Shown: positions 32,210 to 43,314, counted from the stretch's first letter. The stretch: 64,000 bases of DNA from Cryptomeria japonica (GCF_030272615.1 NC_081409.1:207807190-207871189); one strand, 5' to 3'. A program made the numbers and translations. Notes: generated by a model not told the origin, from the letters alone.

Positions 32210-33570
32210 GTTTTAAAACCTTGCGAAATGGCCATTTGGGCTGATTTTCGCCAAATGGAGGTAAAGCGTCTAAGTGAAAACCTTTTCAAAAGGGCCATAT
32301 AGCTCGAATTTCGCAAGAAGTGCATTAAAGTGTTAAAGCGTTAGAACTCAACCATTTAAAAAATTTCGCCTTGTAGCCCGAAATTGCAAGGGTGGAAATC
32401 GCAAACTGAAAACCTTTTCAAAAGGTCCCTGTCCCAAAAATCGTTGAAAATAGAAGACCTTTTCAAAATGGCCTTATGGGCCGAATTTCGGGAAAGGTGA
32501 ATAAAATGTTATGATATAGAACCTTTGCAAAAGTGCCCTTTGGGCCGAAATTCGGCGAATAGAGGTAAAATGTCAAATGTTAAAAGTTTGCAAAAGCTCG
32601 ATTTAGGCCGAAATTCGGCGAATAGAGGTAAAATGTCAAATGTTAAAAGTTTGCAAAAGCTCGATTTGGGCCGATTTTCGGCGGAAAGGTTAAAAAGGGA
32701 TAATTAAAAGTTTGCAAAATGCCATTTAGCCCGAAATTGGGCGAACAAGAGAAACGCAAACTTTATAAAGTTTTTGAAAAGGCCTTTTTAGGCCGATTTT
32801 CGCCACATACAGTTAAAATGAAAAACTTAAACGAAGTTTGCAAAAGTGCCATTTGACCCGATTTTCGGGGCATAAGGGTAAAACGTTAAACTTGATAAAG
32901 TTTTCAAAATCGCCTATTCAGCCGAATTTCGCAAGAAGTGCGAAAGTTATAAAAGCGTTATAACAGTAAACCTTTCCAAAATCGCCCCCAACCCGAAAAT
33001 CGCCATAATGATAAAGTGTTAAACTTTAACGTTTGCAAGAGGACTCTTCACCCCGAAATTAGGAGAATTGCGCAATACATGAGGCAGGCAGGGTGTCACT
33101 AAATTGAGTTTGCAAACACCACACCCAGGCCGAAATTGGAAGAAAGGACCATTTTCGCGAAATAGGGTTAAAGGCCGAAATCGAAAATACCAAATGCGTT
33201 AAAGAAGAAGGGAGTGTTTGAAACCATCCGCATGAAACTTGCGCATTTCCTCCTAAAGTCGTGAAATCCCGATAGGCCAAAAAATCAAAGGGCGAGAATA
33301 GTAAAGGTAGGGGAAGTCGCAAAATAAAGCCTAGGCGGTGTCTTAGGGTTTACATTTGTTTCCTCCAGCCCGAAAATTGGGCAATCTGAGAATCACGTGA
33401 GTTGAAGGTAAGGCGTTTTCAAGAGTTTGCAAAACTCTCTTTTGTTCCGAAAATCGCCAAGGAGTGAAAATTGCGAAAAAAGGAAAGGCATTTTCAAAGT
33501 TTTCAGAACGACCCTGCAGGCCGAATTTGCACAAAGCCCTTCTAACCCGAAGTTTGGGGAGATCGCAGGA
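32210..33570 (+). repeat. array of 60-66-bp units with palindromic GCCGAAATTCGGC core
   Basis: About twenty degenerate units follow the plan AAAGTTTGCAAAA, a short spacer ending GCC, GGCCGAAATTCGGCGAA, then AAAATGTTAAA. Two neighbouring units (about 32553-32678) are nearly identical over 63 bp. The core GCCGAAATTCGGC is a perfect palindrome able to fold; variants read GCCGATTTTCGGC, CCCGAAATTGGGC and CCCGATTTTCGGG, several of which keep pairing. It lies upstream of the X1 coding frame. Confidence 0.88.
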
Positions 33571-34095
33571 TAGACACCTTGTTTGCCAGGTAAGCTCGCT
33601 TTATCTCCTTTGAAATCACTTAAAATAAATGCAAGACTGGTCAATGTGTTTAAGCAGATAATAAAAAATTAATCAAATGGTAAAATTCTGTAGACCACAA
33701 TTTTCTTTTTAAGGCATCAAGCAAAGCGCAACAACAAAGTCTGTCAAGAAAATTAACCCAAGAATGCAAAATTCAGACTTAGGAAATTTTGAACATTTTT
33801 GAAAACTGAACTTAAGACTTCAAGTGCAAAATTGGCAATCATTGAACACCCAAGCCCTGAGCCGCAACCAAGTAGCAAATTTTAAACGAAGAGCTTAATA
33901 ACATTTCATTTCCAAATTAATCGGGCTCTTTTGCTAAAGCATCGTACTTTCTTCAAATTTCAGTTTTCCCGTTGATCCTAACATGCTAACATCATCCTCT
34001 ATTTTGACTAACTTGTTTGTTTCCTTCATCTCGTCTCGTAATCCGCATCCGGTTGTGCAGGATAAATGCCTAAATCCGTGGTAGAATCCTCAAAG

Positions 34096-36330
34096 ATGCC
34101 TGGTGCAGTCGGAACATCTTGGGTTTCTAAATCAGACATTCCCCGCAAAGGCGAGAAGATGAAGTACCAGTACTAGAGAGGAGGACTGAGGGAGTCAAAA
34201 GTCCAGAGCATATTGGAAAACATAGGCGATACTGACTTGGGCCACATAGACATTCAAGACTTCCGAGACCAGGTATATTCTCCTAACGCCTATGGCAAGC
34301 CTAGGCGGATGGTGGAAAGTGGTATCGCCCAAGCAGCAGGATTTCCTCCATCTGTGCAAAATTATGAGCTAGTAGTTGACACTGCTCGACATTATCAGCC
34401 AGAGACCAGATTAGTAGTTCTAGAAAATATGGTGTTAGCTGATTTCACGCCTGAGGCCATTGGCGAAGCATTCGACATCTCGTTTCCTGATAATCCCATT
34501 GCGACAACCATAGATGAAGCACAAGTTGCATATGACATGAACCCTGCTAAATGCAGGACATTTATAAATGAAGAATGGTATAAGGAGAGAAGGCCCCCCG
34601 AGTATTAGAATCGAGAAAAAGACCACCAGAAGTGACTTTCATAACGAGCATGGTGATATGGTCACCTTACTCAGTCGGGTTATGTGACTCCCTCAATCTA
34701 ACTTTTTTGAAGAGTGGATGTTCTACTTTACGGAGCAGGTCTTTGCCAAGAAATCCAAGTTCGACTCGGCCCAGATCATCAATGATAATATCCATACCCA
34801 GTTGGTCGAACTTGAAGAAAAGAAGTACTTCATCATGACCTCCTACCTAGTCTATATGTTCGCCCAAAACCAGCCGCTGACAAGATTAATCAAGAAGGGT
34901 GAAATCGGGAACGGGCCCAATCAGGTAAAGGTGTACGACTGCTATCCTCAACTACATTACTATGACATAGCTCAGAGGGAAAAGAACAACCCAGCTTATG
35001 CAATTGGTCAATATGAGCGTGTCAATGACGCCTTCACAATGCGCCTAGTCAAGTTGATGTTGGGGGGATTGCACATAAGGCTCTCAGAGCAGGCTACCAT
35101 GTTGGTACAAAAGTACGGCGCCTGGTTTATTCAATTCCCTAGGTTCTCTTATATTCGGATAGCCGGTTTTGAGGGAGCTCCGTTTCGACTTCCACGCTAT
35201 CCAACATACAAAGTAGTTCTTATGGAAGTTGCAAGGCAAGCACATCCAGCGGGCAGCTTACTCAGAGATAAGAAGCAGTCCGGATTCACCTTCCCTATGA
35301 TTTTGGGTAACCTCGATGTGCATTTCAAGAATTCAGTACAAGCCGATGAGTCACTTGCCGAGTTAGCATCTTATGGCCTACAGGAACATTTCCCAAGGAA
35401 ATGTTTTGATCATGACAATTTGGCAAAAAGAGCCTATGACAGGCGCTATAGAGCAAAGGAATCAATTGAGGACTATTGAAAGAATTGTTCTGATGACTAT
35501 GAGGTCCGATGGCATGAATATTCAAGGTTAAGTGTGCAGCAAATGCGACTTTATGAATACCGTCGGGCCCCGGATCAAGTGACAGATTCTGACAATTGCT
35601 TGCAGGTTTAGGAGTTTGAGGCAGTAAAGTACCTCTTGCCGGGCATTGATTGGTCTTAGGATCCGATTACTGATTTTGAGGTAGTTATGGTAGCTCTAGG
35701 GAGGTACACCGATGATTGGTTACACCAGTAGATTGAGAGACTAACCCATGAAGGAATTCAATTCACATACCATTTGATGGGCAGTCTTGATTCTCAATCC
35801 TCGGAGGATGAGGGAGCCTCAAGTGCACCAAAGGAAGAGGTTGAGAAACTCGAAAAGAGGAAGAAAGCCAAAGCTAATAGAGGGACTTGGATGTCAAAAA
35901 GGACTAGGAAGGAAAAGATCCCTATTAGAAGGCCAGAAGTCAGTTCGTCATCCAAGGACCCTAGTTCCGAGGATGATGTAGTTGAACTTGACTATATACC
36001 TGCTCCGCCCTCCCAGAGCGATGTTGATGCATTCGAGGCTAATAATCCTCCGACACAAAATGAGCTAGATACAGAGGTAAGGATCATTGGTTCTAGTGAA
36101 CCTGGAAATAAAGCTAAGGAGGGAGAAATTCTGCCTAACCAAGAGGCTGATATGCATGAACTCACCCAGGGGAGTTGGCATGAATTACATTTGAATAGTG
36201 CAGGCAAAGATGACACCACCGTCGAAGGAGAATGAAAGGCGAATAAGACCCACGAGCTCGACAGAACTGAGGAGCAACCATTGTTGGTTGAAAATTTTTT
36301 ACACTTGGGGAAATATACAAAATTGTGATT
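34096..36330 (+). pseudogene. X1 protein, N-terminal part, unknown family
   Basis: The likely start is the ATG at 34096 (MPGAVGTSWVSKSDIPRKGE). After a stop near 34173 the frame is open at 34213-34608, then frameshifts lead to 34718-35479 and, with stops at about 35610, 35658 and 35730, on to 36235. Recognisable stretches include FRDQVYSPNAYGKPRRMVES, EKKYFIMTSYLVYMFAQNQP, KYGAWFIQFPRFSYIRIAGF and FRLPRYPTYKVVLMEVARQA. A highly charged Ser/Glu/Lys tail follows (SSSSKDPSSEDDVVELDYIP). I do not recognise a family; no RT, IN, protease or zinc knuckle is visible. A globular domain followed by an acidic linker could suit a gag-like role, but that is only a guess. Confidence 0.6.
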
Positions 36331-37080
36331 TCAACCACAGCTTGTGAGTAAAACTCTCCTAATTAAGGGAAGGCTCCCCCTATCTAACTACAACTTTAAA
36401 AATAAAATAGGATGGGACAACAATCTTTCTTCTTCTTTCAAGAAAGACAATATCCTTTTCTCTTCACGGAAAAGTGATAGCGATTTGATATAAAACAGCA
36501 GTAACAACTTTCGAAATGAAATGAGAGAAAGGAAATGAAGTTTCCTGAAAGCTCAAAGACCTCTGTCACTTCCTTCGGGACGGGACAACAATATCAAGCT
36601 CAAAAACTTGATTATATGAAGTCCTATCTACCCTTTTCTACACTAATTCTATCAAGAACAAATTATAACAGCTCAAAGACTGGAATATCTTATTCTTTTC
36701 TACTTAAAACAATGGGAAGTAGTATAAGCTCAAAGACTCTCAGCTATTTCTCACAAAATCTACTCCTAAATTCTCCTAAGAACAAGTGAAAGCACAAAGA
36801 CTTACAACTTCTCTCAACAAAATATTTATTTTAACCTATATTAACCTCAAATACTTGCAGCACAAAGACTGCAAATCAAATGTGATTAAGCTCTTTAAGA
36901 AACACTTGCAAGAAAGATAATATAGAACACAAACTCAAGTATGTAGCACAAAGACTCAAAGCTTGAGCAATTTCCCTCTATTCCTTTCAATTCTTGAATT
37001 TACACATGAAAGCTCCAAGACTTCTTTGTTGTAACTTTGGCAGAGTTTTTGCTTGCTTTCCAAAAGATAAAGATTACAAT
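36330..37080 (-). repeat. AGCNCAAAGACT-type interspersed motif in X2 3' region
   Basis: At least eight copies of a 10-12-bp word occur at irregular spacing of about 40-90 bp: AAAGCTCAAAGACC, CAGCTCAAAGACTGG, TAAGCTCAAAGACTC, AAAGCACAAAGACTT, GCAGCACAAAGACTGC, GTAGCACAAAGACTC and AAAGCTCCAAGACTTC. The intervals are A/T-rich. It lies downstream of the X2 frames in element sense and upstream of the TATA-like box complement at 37100. Confidence 0.7.
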
Positions 37081-37373
37081 AGACCCCTCAAGTATTTATA
37101 GACGAGGAGCCTTGAGAAAAAGGTGGGAGGATCCTAACTAACTTGAGAGATTCTCTCAACCACCAAGACTTATTCAATAACTAACTAAGACTTATTCCAA
37201 CTACAATCCTAATTGAATACAACTTGTAGTTGCCATACATGTAATTACAAAAGTGCAAGTAATGACTTAACTTGCATTTTACAAAAAGACTTTTACATGT
37301 AACTTGCCAAAAGAAAAAAACTACAACTAAAGATTACAAAAGTGGAAAAATACAACTTAGTGCTGAAAAACAC

Positions 37374-39480
37374 TTAATCTGTAGCACGTGAAGACATGAA
37401 TCCTTCAAACTTCTGGATGATCATTTTTAGTTCATCGAGATCCGGTTCATGGGTTTTCTTGGCAACAAAAATGGTCTTCACAATTGTATCATGGCATCGG
37501 AGGAGTGCAGAGTTGTTTTTCTCCAGGATGGACTGGATTTCATGCAAAAAGATTTGGTGTTTCATCAACATTTGAATTGAAACGGCCGAGAATTGTTCGC
37601 TCCTCCATTCATTATGAATCCTCATCTGTAAATCAGCAAGAACTTCTTCTTCTGAAATCAGCTCTCCATCCTAACTTAATATGTTGCATGAGGCCTTTTC
37701 ACAATGAGAGACAATATCTCGGAAAACTTCACCCCGTAATCTCATTGTATCACCAATCTCCTCAATGAGGGATTTAAGAACAAGGGCCTTATTTTCCAGA
37801 AGCTCTTCAAATTCCAAGTACATGACCCTGGAAGAGATGATGGCATGTTCCTGTAGAACACTCAACTGTTGTTGGGGCATGGTACGCTAGATTGTCAAAC
37901 TATCTTCAACACTTTCCAGATTCTTTTTGAAAGTATTGGAAGTCTGATCTAGTTTCTCTTCAACGGTTTCCAACTTCGACATCATCTGAAAAATGTCTTT
38001 CATCACTTGTGCACATAGATCATGAAGTTGATCAACTCAGGAATCCAATGCTTGTACCTTCTGAGCAGCCCTTTCCACTCCACGAATTGATTCTTGGGAA
38101 CTGGAAGAACATATGGAATTACTCCCTTCAGCAGCAAGTTTTGTGATTTTATGGACAACTGCCATAAGTTGTCGGTTTTCCTCTTCTAGCTTGTCTTTCT
38201 TTGCTAGAAGTTCATCACACCGCTGTACCAATGAAGCTACAAAAAACTGAGCATCATTTTTAATCACCTCATTCATTTGCTTACCCAATTCTATCCTTGT
38301 AACTTTGTAATCAGCAGCTGACATTTCTTCAAGTGGCTTATCTGCAATGGGTTCAACAATTTCAGCTACCTTCATCTTGTTGTTGTCAACAGTTACTCTG
38401 GAGATAGTCTTGGCCTTTTTAGCAACCTTGGATCTAGACTATTTTAGTTGCTGATAATCAAAGGCATCAGGTGAGATTTCTTGCTTCTTCCTTTTTGGAG
38501 TAAAAGAACTAAGCCATGGAGGTAAAGCCATCAACTCTCCTTCAGTAGGAGCTGTAGGCAAAGGAGAAACAGTTTCTGTTAGAATAACCATGGTCATCCT
38601 GGGAGGAATATTTGTTTGGATGGCGACCACGGTTTGCTCAGTAACCAATGGGCATGAAGATTGCCTCGTGAATTCTTCAAAACCAGAAGTGGAGGTATCA
38701 ATTTCTGACAGCTGGATACAAGCAGGAGTATCTTTAGGAATTTCTTGCACACTCTCTTGTTGATGGTCAGGAGGTGGCTCGTATGCCGAAATAGGAATGG
38801 CATTATAAGGAGATTCATCCACAAGCAAGTCAGGAGGAGAAAGGGGCGTCTCAATAGAAACTGGTGGAATAATCTCATGAGGCGAGTCTGATGCGGAGAC
38901 TTGGGAGCATCATCAAATTGCTGCCCTTCATTTGGATTGTCCAGATTGATCACCTGAACATGAAACCATGACTTTTCCTTCCCACGAACTGTCGCCTCTT
39001 CAGGAAAAAACACTACTGCTCGACTAACTCGCAATTTGATCCTTGTGCCCGAAGATGATGTGCCTTCCTTGTTGTCAACCTGAATCTCAGACTTACGTCC
39101 GAGAGGCTCTGTAGAATCATCTTCTTTTCCAATCTTGATTTTTATGAGTCTAACAACATTACTTTTCAGCCAAGTGTTGGTGTTAGCCAAGATAGGCTGA
39201 AATCTCTCAAGAATGGATATGCACTCCTTGTGTGACCATTGGATTAAAGGAAGTGGAGCTTCCTCAACCCTTCGTGAAAGATATTCAGGATCAAGTATGT
39301 GCCCATTGTCAATCATCCCTTGTGGAATATCCACCAAGTTCAAATCAACAACTTGCTCAACAGTGAGTCTGTAGTAATCCATCTTCAGAACCTCGACCTA
39401 TGTACGAAGATCTACCTAGATATCCTCAATGCGATGCACGTGCACGAAGGATTTTTTGATCTTCTCCTTCATACCCCAGT
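37374..39480 (-). pseudogene. X2 protein, relative of the X1 protein
   Basis: Reverse-strand frames in order: YWGMKEKIKKSFVHVHRIED (39480 on), MDYYRLTVEQVVDLNLVDIP (39382), LPLIQWSHKECISILERFQP and RIKLRVSRAVVFFPEEATVR. A Pro/Ser/Thr-rich middle follows (38828-38439), then VTRIELGKQMNEVIKNDAQF with a coiled coil (38375-38037), SVLQEHAIISSRVMYLEFEE (37880) and IHNEWRSEQFSAVSIQMLMK (37625-37374). Stops and frameshifts separate them. The part DKPLEEMSAADYKVTRIELG aligns with DKPTDQIALADYSITIVPIG of X1 (39851 on), each followed by a Glu-rich helix, which suggests one family. The function is unknown. Confidence 0.6.
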
Positions 39481-39508
39481 AATCAAAATCACAGTCGGAT
39501 ACCCGACA

Positions 39509-40875
39509 GTTGTTCAGTGAGGTAGGGGAGAACTCGGCTATAAGTAAAGGGCTGGATACTGCATCTGTTCGTTCTATGACAGATCAATTGCAGATAGGCA
39601 GTGAACCAGCTGAAACCTCTAAGGAGCAGAGTGGAAATTTGGTCATAACATCCGGGCAGACCATACCTCACGACTGGTTAGTTGCTTGTGCACAGCGGAA
39701 GGCACCCACCAAGCCACCTATCGACTTGGAGGATATTTTCTCGCGCATAGGGGAAACAAAGTCCAAAGGGAAGAAAAAGCCTAAGACCTACTCTCGGATC
39801 ACCAAGGATGAACAGAGGAACCACACCATCCATATCGCTATCTCGCCTGTCGATAAGCCAACAGATCAAATTGCGTTGGCCGATTATAGCATTACAATTG
39901 TCCCGATAGGGCGAGCCACCAAAGAACAAGAAAGGGAGGAGTTGAAGGACTCCGTGCAAAATATGCTCAGGCAACTCGATGAAATAACTGCTGAGAGAAA
40001 CATGTACTGAGTTCGTGCTAAGCAAGCTGAGGGGTATATTGATCACCTGCTAAAACCATTGCAACACGCCCCTGAATCCCATGTCCCTCCATTGGCATTG
40101 GCGCAAAGGACTACAACAGAGTTTGAAGAAGGAATGGATTTGAGACATTAAGGAATAGGGAGAGCTGATCATTGAAGATGTAAAGGAAATGGCCCACCAC
40201 CGAGAGACCATTCTAGTGAAATTGTTCGAGGTAAAGAGGGAATGTCTCAGGGTTAATGAGGTGGTTGGTACAACTCTTCCCCTCATGAGGGCTCTTTTTT
40301 GGACCCATGCGCAGATTCCCACATTGTCTACTATCTTGGATCCCTATGACATCGACATCTTTAAAGAATGGTACTTGATTGCCACCATGAAGAATGAAAC
40401 AAAAGATACCATTAATAAAGAGCAGGCGGAATGCGAGGAAATCTTGAAAGACATGAGGGACCTTGGTGGATGGATCCTCCGATCAGTGGTTTTGGGCTGG
40501 AAGAATAGTTTGTCCGATGACCAAGTGCAACCAGATTGGGAGGATAGATTGAGAATTGATAAGGTCGCATACTCCACGGAGGACCTGGAGTTTGCCAGTG
40601 GATTGCATTCAGACATTTTATGTTTTGAGGCTCATCGGTCCGATTGGAAGGATGGGTTGAAGCATGTAGATCGGCATTTGGAGGGCATGCAATATAAAAT
40701 ATGCCATCCTCCTATGCCTCAATTTATGGTGCTATTCCAGCTATGCATCGGATTTCAAGATTATGTTCGGGTAGAGCGTGCAGCAGGTCGGAACCTCTGG
40801 AAGGAATATTTGCATGCCGAGGATGAATTTCTAGAGAAAGGGTCTACTGCAGAAAAGGAGAAAGTGCTTTCATAA
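39509..40875 (+). pseudogene. X1 protein, C-terminal part, coiled-coil and helical
   Basis: Continues the X1 frame after X2: SEVGENSAISKGLDTASVRS, TIPHDWLVACAQRKAPTKPP, then IHIAISPVDKPTDQIALADY and SITIVPIGRATKEQEREELK. A stop follows MLRQLDEITAERNMY at 40007. After a gap with stops and a frame change the frame is open at 40189-40875: TILVKLFEVKRECLRVNEVV, IFKEWYLIATMKNETKDTIN, LSDDQVQPDWEDRLRIDKVA, FMVLFQLCIGFQDYVRVERA. It is mostly predicted helix. I do not recognise it. The end at 40875 is followed by LTR-like sequence. Confidence 0.6.
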
Positions 40876-41990
40876 AGTGCAAGATTCTTTTAAAATCTTA
40901 AAAATCACTTTTTGGCCATAAAGTTCATTTCTAATTGACAAATCAATCGTAAATCTTGAGCTCCATGCGTGTGCACTTTTTTGAGCTGCTTTTGGTAGTT
41001 ATTAATTACCTTTTTAGGTAGTTATTATTTCTCCTTTGGTGGTTGTTGATATTTTGCCTCCTATTTATGGGCATGGGTACTATGTTGTATTGATGAATCT
41101 GGGCCACTTGTTTTGTTTTAATCTTGGCCATTCATCTAAATTTTGAAGCTCTATTTAAAGGGGTTGGTTTTCCCTTCGTTTTATAAGAAGTCTAAGATTC
41201 TTGCTGAAACTTTGGCGAAATTCATGTAGAATTAATGGAAATTAAAGCTGTCTTATTTCTTTGTGAGTGCATGGTCTCCTTCTTCACCATTTAATATTCT
41301 TGTTATGCATTTTGCTTTCAGATAGTATTTTTAGGATAATATTTGATAGAAACCTTGGTGTTCATACCATTAAGGATTCGCTGATTGCCATTTCCCCCTG
41401 CATGGTTAGTTTGAACCCATTTATGTGTTTAGTTCGGTTGTTAAACATCAAATAAATGGATGTCAAGTTCTGCATTTATGTTTAGTAGCATGAAAATTCA
41501 GCTCCCTTTGAAGATTGCACTAGATTTTACAACATTGTGCTTTATTGGTTGATAATGTTAAATCTGGTCTTTTGAGGTTTCTGTCTATCTTCCTGAATAT
41601 GTTATCTTAGATAAATTAATTAGAATATTCTCTATCTCTTTTTCCTTCCCTTTTTTCCTTTTTTATCAAAAGAAACCATACAATCAAGCTGAGATAGTAT
41701 CAATCCAAGCAAAATTAGATGATATAGGACTGTTGAACTTTAGGGAACTTGTTTGAAACCGATTTCGTCTAACCTTAAGTCCCCTTTGTGTTTCCAGCAA
41801 AACACATCAAACCGCTAAGCTATCCTGCAGTCAAGACCTGACAACCAAAACATTGAGGTAATCCCCATTGATCAAATTAACACAACATTAGGGATTTCCT
41901 TATCTCAAGAGAGGATAGGATTCTTAGCATTTCTATTTTGCGTTGGCCGGATGAAGTCGCAAGTTCAACGATTTTAGATACGTCAACATG
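40876..41990 (+). repeat. LTR-like 3' end of X1
   Basis: Non-coding. It has GGTAGTTATTAATTACC followed by TTTTTAGGTAGTTATTA (about 40993-41028), CTCCTTTGGTGGTTG, a TATTTAAAGGGG box (41152) and TATAAGAAG (41183). This is the layout of a plant LTR promoter. There is no second copy in the window, and the right border lies somewhere before the CGTACG repeat resumes near 42000. Confidence 0.45.
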
Positions 41991-42660
41991 TATGCAAGGA
42001 GTATACCGTATGGGCAAAGACAATACGTAAGGAGAAGCAACTAGCGAAGCATTAGAACAAGTAATCCGTATGGCAAACAAAAAGCGCATGTGAGCTGATC
42101 GTACAAAGGTGAAAAAGGTGGAAAGAACACGTCGTACGTGGGAGAAGATGAGGTGCTAGGTGAGCCGTATGTGAGGAAGCCGTACGGAAGAAAGAGAAGG
42201 TTGTACGTGAGGAGTACACCGTATAGGCAAGTAGGGAGGAGGCCGTACAAAGAGAAAACACACAAGCCGTACAGAAAGAAAGACCGCATGTTGTATAGAG
42301 GGGAGATAGTAAGCCGTACGGAGATGAAAGACCGTATGTAACCACAAGAACATACTTACATGTGCCATATGTACATGAGAAGAGAACGTATGGGTTCAGG
42401 TCATACACAGAGCCGCACATGATAGTAGAGAAGTCAAGTCCGTACAGGATAGAGGAGAAGCCGTACTCGAATTCAAATACATTGTCCGAAAACACTAAAC
42501 TGTACATGGAAAACTAATCTAGGCAGTCAAGCCCGTACATAAGGTTTTAGAGTGTACATGTTTTGTTTTAGACCAGATGTGTTTTGTTTCAGGCTGTAAG
42601 TGATGTGTATCAGGTTGTACGTGAGGTGAGGGGAGCCGTACGGGAGAGGCATAAAAAGCA
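41990..42660 (+). repeat. CGTACGG dispersed repeat, element 1b right part
   Basis: Continues the repeat of 31680-32062: AATCCGTATGGC, GTCGTACGTGGG, AAGCCGTACGGAAG, GAGGCCGTACAAAG, AAGCCGTACAGAAAG, AAGCCGTACGGAGATG and GAGCCGTACGGGAG. Many sites are now CGTATG or TGTACG, single C-to-T or G-to-A changes from the palindrome. Confidence 0.78.
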
Positions 42661-42810
42661 AGTGGTAGGAGCGAAATCTCCATTTTCTGGCTTCATCAAC
42701 AATGGTTTTGGCATCTTTAAAAATAACGAAAATCATGTGTGCCATGGAGTTTTGTGTGGTTTTGAAGGTTATAATTTGGGCTTGGCAAGTGCGCGCCCCC
42801 GAGACGCCAT

Positions 42811-42904
42811 GAGGGGCGTTGCCCCTCCACCTCACAAGGGTCATTGCCCCTTGAATTTGATGAGGGCGTTGCCCCTAGATCCCCGTTGGGGGCATTGCCC
42901 CCAA
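42811..42904 (+). repeat. GC-rich hairpin series, element 1b
   Basis: Four hairpins in 94 bp: GAGGGGC-GTT-GCCCCTC (42811-42827), CAAGGG-TCATTGC-CCCTTG (42835-42853), GGGC-GTT-GCCC (42864-42874) and TTGGGGGC-ATT-GCCCCCAA (42886-42904). Stem sequences differ but pairing is kept. Element 1a has the equivalent at 15125-15163. Confidence 0.85.
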
Positions 42905-43038
42905 AGCCCCATTTGATTTGGCGGTACACTACAAGTTGGGGTCCTCCAATCCAATTCATTGTTTGTCATTAGTCTTTTTGAATATTACTTTATGTTTACT
43001 TATCGTCTGGAAGATGACTTTTTCTTTTGGGTGGATGA

Positions 43039-43314
43039 TGTAGTCGACATGAAATGCCTATTGTTATGTTTGAGAATATTTGTTATTTGCCAATGTATTA
43101 ATTGTTTGTATTAAGTGGGTTGTCACTCTCGAGTAGTTAATGTGTCAATTGGTTGACGATTGTGCTCCTCTTGACAACTAAATATGTTGTGTATCGCCAA
43201 GGAAGGTAGTATGGTACAGTCAAATTAATTGTAATCCTTGGCTGACCATCTCGTATGCATTATCATTTGTATTATTATTTCCTATACTAAATTTATCAGA
43301 TATAACAGTAAACA
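43039..43314 (+). repeat. 3' LTR of element 1b (276 bp)
   Basis: Starts TGTAGTCGACATGAAATGCC directly after the PPT CTTTTTCTTTTGGGTGGATGA (43018-43038) and ends ATATAACAGTAAACA. It is similar along its length to the solo LTR at 45858-46203 but lacks about 60 bp near its 3' part. The length is almost equal to that of the element 1a LTR. Confidence 0.85.

Larger units (their letters stand above)
36291..39513 (-). mobile_element. element X2 inserted in X1, with TSD TTGTT
   Basis: TTGTT stands at 36291-36295 and 39509-39513. The X1 reading frame enters at the left (RTEEQPL) and leaves at the right (FSEVGENSAISKG) without a frame change if the insert and one TSD copy are ignored. X2 runs on the reverse strand: coding relics at 39480-37374, then a non-coding 3' part to 36296 with a CTATAAATAC box (in sense) near 37100. 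No LTR pair is visible and the coding part begins at once at the border, so X2 seems 5'-truncated. Confidence 0.7.
32063..41870 (+). mobile_element. element X1: carrier of an unrecognised coding family
   Basis: The CGTACG region of element 1b is interrupted from about 32063 to about 41870-41990. The inserted sequence has a 63-bp repeat leader (32210-33570), a long broken reading frame (34096-40875, split by X2), and a 3' part with LTR-like features (40988-41870: TAGTTATTAATTACC, TATTTAAAGGGG). No RT or integrase motif was found and no 5' copy of the LTR-like part is present. It is probably a non-autonomous LTR element or a 5'-truncated copy. Both borders are approximate. Confidence 0.55.
13957..43314 (+). 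mobile_element. element 1b: degraded gag-protease LTR retroelement, heavily nested
   Basis: The element is reconstructed from pieces in order on the + strand. They are a 5' LTR (13957-14057 plus 19673-19921), a PBS-like TTTTGGCCCTATTGCCG at 19922, gag at about 20690-21707 and 23721-23981, protease at 30711-31629, a CGTACG-rich 3' region at 31680-32062 and 41990-42660, GC hairpins at 42811-42904, a PPT, and a 3' LTR at 43039-43314. All pieces match element 1a in the same order. Insertions at 14058, 21708, 23982 and about 32063 separate them. No RT, RNase H or integrase belongs to this element. Its own TSD was not found. Confidence 0.7.

Noticed and set aside
32525-32707. Frame with a 21-residue repeat
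   Set aside because: The period of 63 bp is divisible by three, so the repeat keeps a frame open by itself.
32210-33570. Array of 63-bp units as a CRISPR
   Set aside because: The units vary throughout with no constant repeat and unique spacer pattern, there are no cas genes, and the context is a plant retroelement.
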